Source of the DNA: Nissolia schottii
Taxonomy: Eukaryota; Streptophyta; Magnoliopsida; Fabales; Fabaceae
DNA: 64,000 nt
Direction of reading: 5' to 3'
Assembly: GCA_003254905.1 (NCBI GenBank)
Contig: QANU01096872.1
Span: 282,694 to 346,693 of the forward strand
Of this stretch, positions 48,301-61,094 are shown in pieces (the stretch's first letter is position 1; each line of letters begins with the position of its first letter). The position numbers and the translations under genes are program-made. The notes beneath the pieces are model-generated. The model saw only the letters and a program-made list of their open reading frames with translations, did no database searches and had not been told where the DNA came from.

Positions 48301-50870
48301 TGACTGGCCGCTAAAGAGCACTAAGCTAGGAGCTTCTGACACGCTACGTGGAGGTACTGCTTCCCCACGAATGGAAAACAAGAGGGAGAAAAGAAAAAAA
48401 TTACTAGAGCGATAGGTCTCACAAAAGTAGGACCTCTCAAGCTCTTAAGTGAATTAGTAAGTGTAGACACTCATAGGAAGATTCTATATATAGGGGGAGG
48501 AGGAAACCCCCTCTATGATGCATCCGATGTAATACTCTAAACAATGAGTCGCTGCAGCGGCTTCTCTGCTCTGTGTTGTTGCAATGCGCCTAGGGCATTA
48601 CATCACACCAACGTTTCTTTCTCTTTTTTTTTTTTCTTTCTAGGGGGTCATCATAATAGTGTAAAGGTTAGTGACCAATTCCTCCTCCCACTGGAACAAT
48701 CCTCTCCTCCAACTCAAAGTTCACTCCCAAAAGTGTCTGTCCCACACCCCCCATGTCGGCAATTAAACAATATTGTTGACTAGAGACCAAAAAAAAAAAC
48801 TGCGAAACCTCACTTTCAGTGGAGTGTCACCTGTCCACGAATGGTGCCAAAAAAGAGTACTCCTACAATCCCCTATTTTTTGCCAAATCCCTCTAGCAAC
48901 GATTTCAACAACCTCTGGTTTGAAGTTGGATTTGCTGGTTATGTGTCCCCATAGGCCCCCGACCACCTTCTGATTAGAGTTCCATACGTCGTAATCTCTA
49001 CTAAGGCTATGAGCAAAAGTAACCACTTTTTTCCAAAGCGGTTGGGATCTATCAGATAATCTCCACCACCATTTGAATAGGAGCCCCGCATTCTTAATGA
49101 CAATATCTCCCTCATCAAGTCCACCGAGATTCTTAGGCCGCTAAATAATCTCCCACGCCACTAGAGGGAGCCCTCTACTGCTATCATCACCTGTCTAAAA
49201 GAACCTTCTCTGTAGTTGTATAATCTTCTTTGCCACCTGCTACAACATCTTGAACATGCTAAGGTAGTATAATGAAAGATTGTTTAGGACTGCTTTGATC
49301 AGGACAAGTCTACCCGCTCTAGATAGGGTTCTTGCTTTCCAAGACACTAGTCTCGTCTCAATATTTTCCAACATTGGTTTCCACTTCGACACTAATCTTA
49401 AATTGGCGCCTAGAGGGATGCCAAGGTACATGATCGGAAGAGGCTTAGCTTGACATTATAGGAGATCACACATGCTTCTCATCTACTGGCCGTCACGCCC
49501 TATGGACGTAATCGAGGATTTGGAGAAGTTGATATCTAGGCCTGTCATCACTGCGAAACAATCTAGAATCCTTCTGTAATTCTCAATTGTCTCATGGTTG
49601 TTTAGGCATAGCAACAAAGTATCATCCATAAACTAGAGATGGGACACATCAACTCTATCACGACCTACTCAAAGTCCCTCAACCAACCCAAGGCTTTTAG
49701 CTTTAAGGACTATCTGATTTAAAACCTCTCTTACCATCACAAAAAGAAAACGAGACAGTGGGTCTCTCTACCTCAAGCCTCTCTCTATCAGAAAGAATGA
49801 AGTGGAGGACCCATTAACCAAAATAGCCATTTAGGCTATAGTGACACAGGTTCTAATCCAGCCCCTCCAAGACTCGCCAAATCCCATGCAACTGAGGACA
49901 TGGTCTAGAAAGTCTCATCTAATCGTGTCATAGGCCTTCTGAAAATCAAGTCTCAGGAGGACCGCCTTGGCCTTATTCTTTTTGAGCCACCAAATAGTCT
50001 CATTTGCAATAAGAATCCCATCAAGTATTTGTCTCTTTTATACAAACGTTGATTGTGACTCCCCAATAAGGCTTGGCATAACTGACTTCAACTTGTTAGC
50101 TAGAATCTTGGCAATGATTTTGTAGAGGAAACCAACCATGCTTATAGGACGGAAATCTTTAACTTCCTCTAGGTTATCAATCTTTGACGCCAACGTAACA
50201 CATGTTCTATTGAATTCCTGATGGAAACTTCTGGTATCAAAGAAGCCCCAAACAAAAGAAACAATATATTTGTCAATGTCCCTCCAAAAGTTCTTTACAA
50301 ATTTGAAGTTAAAGCCATCATACCCTGTCGTCTGGGACGGATCGCAATCCCATACATCCACTTTAATCTCTTCAAAGGAAGATCTGCTTTCAAGATTCGT
50401 TGCCTATTGTTGACTTATCTTTGGTAGGAAACCATCCGGGAGGAGGATGTTTGGGATCTATCGTTGCTTGTAAAGGTCTTTAAAGTACTTGAGTATTTCA
50501 ATCTTCATTACTTTCAGTCCCTTGAATTTTCTATTTCTTACCTTCAACTGTAGAATCTGCTTCTTCCTTCAACTGGAAGAATCTAGTGTTCTTGTCGTTG
50601 AGCTTAACATGCCTAACTTCAGCCAATTGCTTCCCGTACAATTCTTTCCTTGTATACCAAATGGATAGTTTTCCCTGAAGGACATTCCTCCTTGCCATGT
50701 CAACTTCATTCAAATAAGCACTTCCTCCTCTTTCATCGATTGCTTCAACTTCCTTTTCTAGGTTATTGATCATCAAATCAAAGTTACCAAATACCTGTTT
50801 ATTTCAAGTCCTCAAATGGATTCTTCAAGGCCTCAAGCTTGTTGCACGCTGATATGTTGCCGAACTTATT
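45369..50870 (-). mobile_element. degenerate L1-type LINE, second copy
   Basis: Minus-strand fragments in order: linker KLEALKNPFEDLK and VEAIDERGGSAYLNEVDMAR (about 50580-50850), reverse transcriptase DFRPISMVGFLYKIIAKILA (about 50130), LTRAGRLVLIKAVLNNLS-like segment (about 49290), the LFWHHSWTGDTPLKVRF segment (about 48820), and zf-RVT (LCAFCLLETKSVEHLFFSCP, about 46560). A T run and AATAAAATT-like sequence near 45370-45410 mark the 3' end, as in the first LINE. Frames are broken throughout. The body is split by an LTR-like block between about 46830 and 48645. Confidence 0.8.
46830..48645 (-). mobile_element. LTR-like block 1 inside the second LINE
   Basis: LINE sequence stops near 46820 and resumes near 48650. 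The insert reads on the minus strand from TGATGACCCCCTAG through a GCTGCAGCGACTC motif and a TATA box (CCCTATATATAGAATC near 48490). It contains no recognised protein. It shares TAAGCCTAACCAAACA, GTCGCTGCAG and GGGTCATCA motifs with block 2. The exact borders and target duplication were not resolved. Confidence 0.5.
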
Positions 50871-52775
50871 CTAGATTTTTGGATATTTATATTATGGGAT
50901 AATATAAAGTCAGTATACTGTTTTTGCCCAACTTATCCCTTAATATGATTAATATTAGGTAAGGTCAGTATACTATTTCAAATGTTGGAATTTTTAATTT
51001 ACCATGCTTTGAATTCAAGAACATCGGGGATATCATGATTGACATTGTCACGCACCAACTTTGGATGTGACTATACATAGGGATACTGACCCTATGAAAG
51101 CTTTGACCTTAACTACTGGAAATGCATAATATTGAATAAATAACTGAATCATAAATGATAAAAACTTTGTCTAAATTACATGATATCCGATCATAACAAT
51201 ATAATAAAACTAATAATGTTGATGTTAATTTCTGACAATGCGAGAGCCTTCCTAAGTCATCTGGAGAAATCCTAACAAAAGAAATTAACATAAGGTAGAC
51301 CCCACTACAAAGCGGAGCATACCACTGACGCTGGACCCCGCTGCTATTGGATGAGGGGAGCGTTATCACTCTCCTCAACTATATCTGAAAAATAATATAA
51401 CAGAGGAGTCAGTTGTCAACTCAATGGTTGGTATCTTGGTACCACACACATGCATATATTGGCATTTAACACAGATAACATGTATAGCTGACAGATAAAT
51501 GCAAAAAAAGTTCACATATTATAATTTTGTTGGGAATATTACTGCTGAATAACTGAACTGATATAACTGTTGTGTAATACTGCCTGCCTCTAGCGAAGAG
51601 GTACAAGGAGAGATACCTCTCGATCCTTGATCAAGAGAGTGCAGACTCGACCTTGCTTTACCAAGATAAATCCTCGTGGTCCGAGTGTGCTAAAACCCGT
51701 AAGGAATACTATATCGGTGTGGGTACGTTGAACTCATATTATACTGAGAATATTGTGGGTACGTTTAACCCATATCATACTCATAACACTATGTGTATGC
51801 TAAACCCATAACATACTGAAGCTGTTGAAACATAAGTCTTTTATCTTAGGGTTGTCAACCATAACTTATTATGATATTATTGAATTAAGTTGAATGATCT
51901 AATTATAGTCTAATTACTGAGATCAATTACCAATGTATTTAGATTTTATGCCTACTGGTTATGAAAAGTTTGTTATCCTATGATCATACAAGTTAAGCCT
52001 AACCAAACAGTTTTAAGCATATAAACATACATTTACTCACATAGCACATACATAGGTCTCTACTTAGTCTTAACATGTGATTTACTCAGCGTATGAATAA
52101 TTAATTAACCTAGATACTTGAATAATTAATAATTAAAGAATAACAAGCATGCTAGCATACTGACTCGATACCACTAATGCGGTACATCATCGGCGCACTA
52201 GGACCTCCATTCTCTTGGAAAGGCCTAAGACTCGAGAGCATTGGCACTAGAAGCTCCGAGCGAGGTAGCGTTGGCACCTGGAATGACCAACAAAATACAA
52301 CACCATGAGAAACTGACAAAAATATTACTGAAGGGTGTTGCGATAGTGATCTGGTATCACTACGGCGAACCGGCACAGCCGACGATCCAGCATCGCCACA
52401 GCAATCGTGGACCACCACAGCATTACCACTACCAAAGTAATGGTACCGAGGCCTACTACCCTAAGTCACCCCTAAAAAGAATAACTACATACACTAAGTG
52501 AAGATTTTGCATCTCCACAAGAAAACTGAGCAGAAAGGTTCCAATACTTGGAAGGAACCTTAGAAAGTCTGATGGAATTAGCAATTTGAAACGCTACCTC
52601 AGGGGTTCTATTTATAAGAGGAGGAGGATCTCTTTCTATTCACTGTTGCTGTGCGCTAAGGTTTTTTGAAACCTTTGTGTCGTTGTATCGTTGTGGGAAC
52701 ACTTTAGTGTCTCCATCGTTTTGTGTCGCTGCAGTGCATTGGACGCATTGTAGTGCCCTTCCGAGAGAATGGGTC
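50871..52775 (-). mobile_element. LTR-like block 2, related to block 1
   Basis: On the minus strand it begins TGTGATGACCCATTC (52775 side), has GCAGCGACACAAA and a TATA box (CTTATAAATAGAACCCC near 52610), and then sequence with tandem GGGTACGTT/GTATGCTAAACCC-type repeats (about 51715-51810). It borders the LINE 5' fragment on one side and the RPA1-like pseudogene on the other. No protein domains were recognised. Confidence 0.5.
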
Positions 52776-52869
52776 ATCACAAATATGTACTCAAAAATAT
52801 GCTCACATGTGAAATTACTTGCCTATAGTCACAATAAGGTCCAATTGATTTAAGGCAAACAGACACTAC

Positions 52870-54476
52870 CTCTAAATTTCTTGGCATTGAAGAGCTGAAG
52901 GCACACAATAGTTGGTTATGGGGTCTCAATCAGTAATTTGGGATTGACTGTGTCTACCAAATCACTAAAAAACGTGCATGTTATTCTGTTCTTTTTGCAA
53001 TTTGTTGTATTAATTAGAAAAACAAAAGTGTAGCCCTATCATAAATGTAAAATGTGGTATACCATTCCCCCCCCCCCCCCAAGATGTTAGAGGCAATCTA
53101 CATTATAGATAAGTCTCATCTAAACTACAATTCATTGATTCTACACTTACTCGTAATCCTCGACGTGTATCACCATTCGTTGCCTTGCATCACCTTTAAC
53201 AGTTTGCATTGGTCTAACATCCTCTTTCACAATAACAACACCAATAACATCTACATTTGGCAAAATTCAAGTTTTTAAATTATGGATTAGTTCTTTAGTA
53301 AATAACTACGCACTTGAGATGATAATCAAAATCAAATCAAGATGTAGAAGGCACTTACTAAAAGGAATATTCTTGTCCAGTTTATTTCCATCTACGAAGT
53401 TCTTGATAGAAATAAACTTGAAAGGTCTGACACATGAATTTGGAGCTTGGACCTCCTCAACCATGCTCCTAATAAGGAAAGCAAGCTTGTAATTATGCAT
53501 AGCAGTCTTAATCTTCAAGTTGTTCATCTGACCTATGAAGTTCTTCATAATGTATTGTCGTTGCTCGTGAAGTACTGGCATGAACCTCTTTGCCAAGGTT
53601 TTAGGGACCATAGCATGGATCCTATTGCCCTGCTAGTGATTGAGCACTAAATTGTTTAAGGCACTCAACTTGAACAAGTAAACTATCTTGCTAAATTATC
53701 TCACAACTGTTGATTTAAGTATTGGTTTCTGGCCTGAAACACTATCAAGGGTTTGCACTTGTTCTAGCCTGGTTTACTAACTCAGCCCGGTCTTGATTAT
53801 CAAAGCTACACTGCTATAATGACTGAGTTTGCATTATATGTGTACAACTAACTATCTTTTGAGCCCTCTCTGTCCAATCTAAACACTATAAGACCTTAAA
53901 CACTATTCTACTGAGCAATTGCCCAAATTAATTTAACTACGCCAAACACCACCAAGGCCTTAAAAAACCAAATTCAACACTATAAGGCCTTAGACACTAT
54001 GAAGGCATCCAATAATATGTATTCATGAATGCTCAAGAGAAATCTAAAACTGAATCCATTCACAAATTAATTTAATTAGGCCAAAGTTCTAGTGGTCTGT
54101 AGTTATGGTGCTGGTTACATTAAGCTAAATTTATTCACACACAAAGATCCTGTTTCATCACATGCATAGTATTCCTAGATTAACAAAATCAAAGCAGTCT
54201 TCAAAGCTAGCCAAAAATGAAACGATGGAATTTAAATGAAAATGAAGAAAATTAAGGAGTCTTTAAAGGACTAACTTAATTTGAGTAATGAACTGAGTTG
54301 AAGCAAACAATACCTCGTCATCTTGGATGACCATTTCCAAAGTAAAAAAATCTCAGTTTTGTTGTCGTTATCAAGAGTTTCCCATAGCCGTACAATGGTA
54401 ACCCTCAAATTCCAAGCAAGTTTTGATGAAGTTTTGAAGAGGTGATTGCAGAAACTATATCAATCTTTGGTGCCAT
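52870..54476 (-). pseudogene. RPA1-like OB-fold (DUF223 type) pseudogene
   Basis: Minus-strand exons: 54314-54476 (MAPKIDIVSAIT..., then in another frame AWNLRVTIVRLWETLDN), 53359-53621 (RIHAMVPKTLAKRFMPVL, YIMKNFIGQMNNLKIKTAMH, NYKLAFLI), 53151-53250 (NVIGVVIVKEDVR, MVIHVEDYE), from 53097 (LPLTSWGG) and a last piece ending at 52870 (PTIVCLQLFNAKKFR). Splice phases agree for exons 1-3. The pattern is that of plant replication protein A 70-kDa-like proteins (KIxAMVPK, MKNFxV, HxYKLxF, VIGxVV), which bind single-stranded DNA. Lesions: an 11-bp tandem duplication shifts the frame in exon 1; a run of 14 C (G on the coding strand) at 53067-53080 follows LTSWG; a stop codon precedes PTIVCLQ. LTR-like block 2 abuts its 3' side. 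It is not expected to make a working protein. Confidence 0.65.
53067..53080. repeat. poly-C tract
   Basis: Fourteen C residues directly within exon 4 of the RPA1-like pseudogene; sequencing length error is possible. Confidence 0.85.
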
Positions 54477-55615
54477 TTTAAGTTTAGTTTGATCGGCATA
54501 AAGGTCTAAAGATAGATTAAACACGATAAGTAAGTAGCATGTGCAAATAGATAAACAGAATAACCATATCTTCATCAAGATAACTAAACAGCACGAGCAA
54601 ATCGATAGACAGGAGAAACCTTGCTTCTTGAAATCTTTGATAGTTGCCCAACGTCCTATCTGCAATGGAAGGGATATAGAGCTTGAGTTTTCTGGTGTTG
54701 TACTAAAGAGGTATTAACTAATGGTGCCTCCAAAATTGAAACAATAAATTTGTGACACAACCGCATGTTGCAAGTAAAAAAAAAATTCGATGAAGTTGAA
54801 TAGTTTGGAAGATTTGGTGCTGAACTGACATATTCAGCAGCTTTACAATGTAGCTTTCTAACTTCATTTAATTCAGCTGAGACCCTATTGAAAGTGTGCA
54901 AGACCTTGACCTCACCTGCATGCTTTGGAGTTGGAATAACTATCAAGCATGGATTCAAAATGGAGCCACTTCTCCATCTGGACAAATTTTTATTCTTCAC
55001 GTGTGACACAGTTTATTGATCTATTGTTGATTACGTGACACGTGTGCTTGTTTTGCATATATAAGAAAGGAGAAACAAGTTAACATGAGTGTGAACATGG
55101 TTACAGTTTGCTCGAGTCCATATCGAACTTTTAGATAGTAATAGATAGATTTGGCCACCACCATTATCAAAGCTATTGAAGATTGAAAAAATTAATGAAA
55201 GGGTTGAATTTGGGTTCATTGTCCATGATGTTCTCCTGTTACTTGTCCCATCTTATAATGATTCCAAAATTAACCTTGTTAGCAACACAAGGAAAAAATA
55301 AATAACCTTTTAATATTACATGCTTTGATAGCAGAAGAAATTCAATCTAAGATGACAGGTAACCATAGAAATTTTTTCATACTGATGATATGCCCTACAT
55401 GGATCAAACTGTTGCAGTCTTTTCCACCAACACCAATTACTAATTATACTTCTGCACGACAACACTTGAGAGCAATAACAACATCTAAACCTAGACACAC
55501 AAAATTAGACTTTCATCATTTTTGGCATGATTAAATCACCTGATAATTCTTGATTTGAAAGCATCAATTTACGTGAGAAACAATTGAATTGCTTCTATAC
55601 CAATTATATATATAT
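54477..55615. other. region upstream of RPA1-like pseudogene
   Basis: Open frames at 54656-55009 (minus) and elsewhere show no family motif I recognise. Otherwise AT-rich, ending in a short TA/TG tract near 55606-55622. Confidence 0.4.
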
Positions 55616-55621
55616 GTGTGT

Positions 55622-56130
55622 GTTATGCACTTGGCCCTAAAGGCCTATTCTGGAACCGAATGTAGGATATATGTATTTAATAAGCTTAGTGTTAGTTAAG
55701 CTTAAGTGTTAGCTAATTTAGTTGCTTGTTCACCAAGCAACACAACTAACAAGTAGTTTGCTGTTAATAGTTAGCTGTTAATAATAAGCAACCTCATGAC
55801 TCACAGAAACATCCAACCCAAACAAACTTCTCCCCATACACATTCAGAGAGATACTCGGACCGTGATGCACTCCCTCGGCGAACATCACTCCACGGACCT
55901 CAGAGAGGAACCCGAGCAAGAGAATCCCGGGCCAGCGGAAGTCATGGCTTCCACCCAGGTATTTAAGGTAACCCAACACACTAGGTACGACCTAGAACCC
56001 ATTTTCCCCTTGACTTTATTCGATCATCCTACCTTCACTAACTTGAGCATCAGAGTCCTCACTCTGGCATCCCGACCCTGAAGAGGAGCTCCATAATCCA
56101 AATTGCACCGAGGACCTTATAACTAACTAA
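55622..56130 (+). mobile_element. LTR remnant, possibly Gypsy-type
   Basis: It starts TGTTATGCACTTGGCC and carries a TATA-like TGTATTTAATAAGC. A repeated GTTAGCT/GTTAGTT segment is followed by ACTAACTTGAGCATCAGAGTCC near 56037, which resembles CTTGAACGTCGGAGTGCC in the solo LTR at 13720-14269. The right end near ACCTTATAAC is uncertain and no target duplication was found. An open frame across it (55863-56081) is not taken as a gene. Confidence 0.4.
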
Positions 56131-59100
56131 TTTTTGAAAATTTATATCAAATATAACTAAATAATGTGTTAAATTATTACTACTCCACGTAAGCTTGGAT
56201 ATGGTACCTGTAAAAATTATTTCAAGTACCATAAAAAAGACCCATTTTTTAAAATAAAGGTAAAGAATATAAAATAATACATTTTAAAAAAATATCATGA
56301 ACAATATTTTTTTAAACCTAAGATACGTGTTGATTAATGATTTTTATGCCTTCAATTGTAATTTTATATAAAAAAAAATTACTTTATAGTTATTATTACA
56401 TTTAAATAATTTAACAATTTCTGATTAGGATTTAAAAAAATACGATCATATCCCTACATAGAATATTTTTTTCTACCTCTGTATTTTCCTGTGTCTCTGG
56501 AGAAGTACTTCTAAAAGGAAGTTAACATAAACGGGCCCTATCTCTTATCATTACTATTCCTTTCATATTAACATTCTCCTCAATATTGTTAAAAGAAAAA
56601 TAGCTATTATTAAATTCTAGAGATTTTACCCCTTTTTTCTTGCTCAAATTCATGAAAGGGAAAAACAAATTTCATGGCTGATTGCTTGAATCCAAACCCG
56701 CTTGTTTGTCCAATGTGAGACTCATAGCATGACAATTTTACTCATTTATCATAATTTTAATCCAATCTTTAAGTAGGCATTTTTGTAGCCCAATTCTCAA
56801 TAAAAATACCAATTATTATGACTCAAGTTCATAAAAATAGTAATTCAAAAAGATTAATCTATTGAGTGGGAGGACTTTATAGCGTAAGTACTATATTGGC
56901 TTGTTTGTTTGCTGAATGTCGTACTCATGAGAGGATTTCAGTCAAAGTGTGATGCATTGTTGAAAAACGGGTTAGACATTCAACTTAGCTATTTTAGATG
57001 TTCAGAAAAGTAAATCGTGTTTGATGTTGAAAGAAATTACAACAGTTAAAGGAAAGTGGACAGGAAAATAGAAAAAAAAAATGCTGAATATTTAATAGTG
57101 ATGTGTTGCCTAAGACAACGAAAAAGTTGAAAAATGAGTGAAAATTTGTTATCTAATAAATATTCTTATCTAATCTAATTAATATATTAAAATTTTTGTC
57201 AATCAATACCTTCTAAGGAAGTTAAAATAATAAGTTTTGAACTTTTAAAATATTTGTTGTCATTGAAAATATATAATCTTTATTTTTTTAAATACAAAAT
57301 TTTTATTTTTATTTTCTTAACAAGTATCTTATTAACAAAAATCCATATATTAATAGCACGGGTGTCTCCGCTCGCCATTACGTAGAGAATAGGGGGTAAA
57401 AAAAAGAAAGAAAGAAAACCCAGCACGTGTATTTGTTTTGACAGAAATCAAAATTGGTTGGGCTTAACCGTTTAACCCAGTATTGTGAATTGTGTTTATT
57501 TTCCGCGTCTAGGTTGTTGTTAAAAATTCTCGCTATAAATCAGAAGCCCATTCAATTATGGTTACGGCCCATGGATGTAATATCAGGCTTACAGATTGTT
57601 AAATTTTCACGACCAAAAAGAAAAAGGACTGTTAAATTTACAATGAAAAAAATTATTTTGGGTTTGGCCAATGACAAAGATATTGTTAAATTCACATTGA
57701 GCCAACACCTCTGCCTCATTATAATGGGCCCAAGTTATCCACACGTTTACTGCACGGATCGTCAGATATACATTACGCTTGAAAGAGTTGCTCTCTCGTC
57801 TCCATAGATTGCAGGTTGTTTCATAAGCCTGGAAGCTTTCCCTTCCGAAGCGTCATCTCATCATCCTAAATTTTTTACCTAATAGAAAAACAGACACATT
57901 GGACCATACACTTGAGTTGGGTCTTTTAGCAACAAAATATATCTTTGTTAGGAGAGGCATACTGATTTCTAAGTTTTGAAGAGGTTACTGTCACGCCTCT
58001 TGAAAAATAAAAGAAGAGAAAAATACATTTTCTTAAGAAAAAAAAATCCAAACAATTGAAGAAATGAACAATTAAAGTAATTGAACTTATTTAAAAATAA
58101 AAAGGAGAGAGATAGATTATCCGGATCTTATTGTTCAACATTTTTTAAAATGTAAAATTTAGTCTGTAAAATTTACGCAATGACATATTTGTGTATAAGG
58201 AGGGATTAGGTGACACCCATTATATTTTTTCAAATTATAGTATTTTCTCACTTGTTCAAACATGTCATTAGAAAAATGAAAAAAAAAAATGGCATAAAAG
58301 ATGTAAAATGCTGGTATAGAAAATAATCATTCAAAAACAGAACACGCTCAAAGTCTAGATTTGTTCAAATATAGTCAAGAAAGTTAAATTTTGTAAGTTA
58401 GCATATTTTTGTATCTATCCAAATTACCTAACTCCTTTTATATAAGTTCCACCATCTAGCAGCTAGGAATTAGAGCTTTCTGCGGGGGCAGTTTATTTTA
58501 CATCCATGCACATGTGAGAGTAGTGAAGTGATGGTTGAAGCACATGATTGATCATCATTCTTTTGTCCCCGTAAATACCAACATCCCCATTCCAATTGTT
58601 GGCACAACATCATGACGATGCAATAGAAATTCATGGCCCAAGAGTTATTGCAAGCATGCAGTGCATCATAAGTGAAGAAATGGGAAACGAAACTTTCTTG
58701 TCCAACCATCCCACTCTCCCAAATTAATAGTTTAGGCGAACATTCTTCTTTCTTTTTATTTATTTATTTTATGAATTGTGCAAACATTTTTTTCATACAG
58801 AGTCTTCATCAATCTTATTAACATTAAGGGAGACTAACTAACTCGTCCCACCAATAACTTTTTTAGAAATTGAACTGACTTTATTTTTACCTAATTAATG
58901 AAATGTTTGACAAAATCTTGTAGTCATTTCATTTTATTACACAACTAGAAAAGACATTGCTTTCAATAAGTTTTTTATTATTCCAAATCATAAAAATAAA
59001 TCTCATAAAGAGATGGTGTGACATGAACATTTAGGCCTTTGAATATAATTTCATTATAATTTCTTTCTTCATTTTATTTATTTTTTTAAATTTCAACTAT

Positions 59101-59934
59101 TGACTCTTAAATTAATTATAACAAAAGTAATACTTAAAATTGATAATTTTCTCTTAACATTTATGTTATACTTTTCTATAATGTAGATCCAAGTTCCATT
59201 TTACATATATCAAAAAATAATTTATGCTCCTTTTATATTATGAAGGAAGAATGATACAATTATATATGTACAAAAGAAAAATGTATTGAGTATAAATTAA
59301 TTATATTAAGTTTTATGAGTATTGTATACGTTTTGATATGTAATGATATTTATAATTTAAGTTATTAAAAAATTGAAACACCTAAGCTACTGATATTGAT
59401 ATGTTCCATATTGTGATGGTTAAATAAGCATATTGTATATATCATGTCTATGTTTTCATGTGTAAGTGACTATAGTTGATATTTATTTACAAAAAGTAAC
59501 TTATGAAAAAGTGGCTATAGTTATTTTATATTTAGAGACATTCAAATAAGTGCTTATTTTAATAAAAATATATATTTAAATTGATATAGTTAAAATATTT
59601 AACTTATTATTTTTAATTTTATATGTAATATTAAGTTATAATATAGTTAAATATTTATTAATTATTTTAACTTATTTTTAGAAAAAAAGTTTAGAGAAGT
59701 AAGTAAAAGAAAATGTCATTTATCTTTAAGTATAATTTATCTTTTAATTAAATATTTTTTAATTCAATAAATTAATGGGTGATATATCTGTTGGTGATAT
59801 CGTGTTTATTTATATTTTTTGAAAAATTAATAAATTACCAACAGATATATGATGTCTTGTCTACTTTTTTTTAAAAATAATTACTGATAGATGTATCCGT
59901 CAATAATTAATTGTTGCCACTTGGCACCACAAAT
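56131..59934. other. AT-rich intergenic DNA
   Basis: No gene or element with clear ends. A 117-codon frame at 57454-57807 has no recognisable motif. The last 170 bases contain palindromic phrases such as CAACAGATATAT that belong with the CACTA-like sequence to the right. Confidence 0.4.
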
Positions 59935-59947
59935 TACTAGAGAAAAT

Positions 59948-60932
59948 TAGGGGTGCACACGGGTCGGGTCGGGTAGGACCCGCCCGTGTCACAGACCCGA
60001 CCCGCCCTCTGGCGGGCGGGTCGGGTCGGGTAAAAAATGCACTTTTTAAATGGGTACCCGCCAGACCCGCCACCCGCCCGGGTCGGGTAAGTTTTGGCGG
60101 GTCGGCGGGTGACCCGCCCTCTTTTTTTTTNNNNNNNNNNNNNNNNNNNNNNNNNNNNNNNNNNNNNNNNNNNNNNNNNNNNNNNNNNNNNNNNNNNNNN
60201 NNNNNNNNNNNNNNNNNNNNNNNNNNNNNNNNNNNNNNNNNNNNNNNNNNNNNNNNNNNNNNNNNNNNNNNNNNNNNNNNNNNNNNNNNNNNNNNNNNNN
60301 NNNNNNNNNNNNNNNNNNNNNNNNNNNNNNNNNNNNNNNNNNNNNNNNNNNNNNNNNNNNNNNNNNNNNNNNNNNNNNNNNNNNNNNNNNNNNNNNNNNN
60401 NNNNNNNNNNNNNNNNNNNNNNNNNNNNNNNNNNNNNNNNNNNNNNNNNNNNNNNNNNNNNNNNNNNNNNNNNNNNNNNNNNNNNNNNNNNNNNNNNNNN
60501 NNNNNNNNNNNNNNNNNNNNNNNNNNNNNNNNNNNNNNNNNNNNNNNNNNNNNNNNNNNNNNNNNNNNNNNNNNNNNNNNNNNNNNNNNNNNNNNNNNNN
60601 NNNNNNNNNNNNNNNNNNNNNNNNNNNNNNNNNNNNNNNNNNGTGGCGGGGGGTGCGGGGTGGTTGTGGGGTGGCGTTGGTGGCTGCGGGGTGAGACAGA
60701 GGGTGAAAGTGAGTGAATGAGACAGATTGAAAGGGGAAGAATGAATCATGCTATGCGGGTCGCGGGTCGGGTCGGGTTTGGGATCTCGAATCCGAGACTC
60801 GACCCGTCTACTTAAGCGGGTCGTTCGGGTCCGACCCGTCGACCCGCCGACCCGCCAAATCCGACCCGTTCGGGTCGGATTGGGTCGGATTTGGCGGGTC
60901 GACGGGTTGGGTTCGACCCGTGTTCACCCCTA
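59948..60932. mobile_element. GC-rich hAT-type element with assembly gap
   Basis: Ends TAGGGGTGCACACGGGTCG and, reversed, TAGGGGTGAACACGGGTCG are inverted repeats. A perfect 8-bp duplication GAGAAAAT flanks it (59940-59947 and 60933-60940). Arms consist of dense GGGTCGGGT/ACCCGACCCG repeats. The middle is lost in 512 N (60131-60642), so any transposase cannot be assessed. Confidence 0.85.
60131..60642. other. assembly gap (512 N)
   Basis: Unresolved bases within the hAT element. Confidence 1.
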
Positions 60933-61094
60933 GAGAAAATAGCAACCGATATGCTATCCGTCGATAAATCTGGCCTACTTTGTAGCTAAAGTTAAAAAAA
61001 ACCATTAACGATGGATTTGGACATAAAATCCGTCGCTAAATTTGTCAAAAATATCCACCAATAAAATCTGCCAATATTTAGCATTTCTCTAATA

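Larger units (their letters stand above)
59935..61094. mobile_element. CACTA-like element disrupted by a hAT insertion
   Basis: The left end TACTAGAGAAAATAGC (joined across the hAT insertion) is matched, reversed, by TATTAGAGAAATGCTA at the right end. Subterminal phrases such as TATCCGTCGATAAATC and AAATCCGTCGCTAAAT repeat in both orientations, typical of CACTA ends. The target duplication is unclear. Confidence 0.45.

Noticed and set aside
57454..57807. 117-codon plus-strand frame
   Set aside because: No family motif, no splice context and no supporting neighbour; kept as intergenic.
58470..58709. 79-codon minus-strand frame
   Set aside because: No recognisable motif; probably chance.
59937..60749. 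long frames crossing the N gap
   Set aside because: Made almost entirely of undetermined bases.
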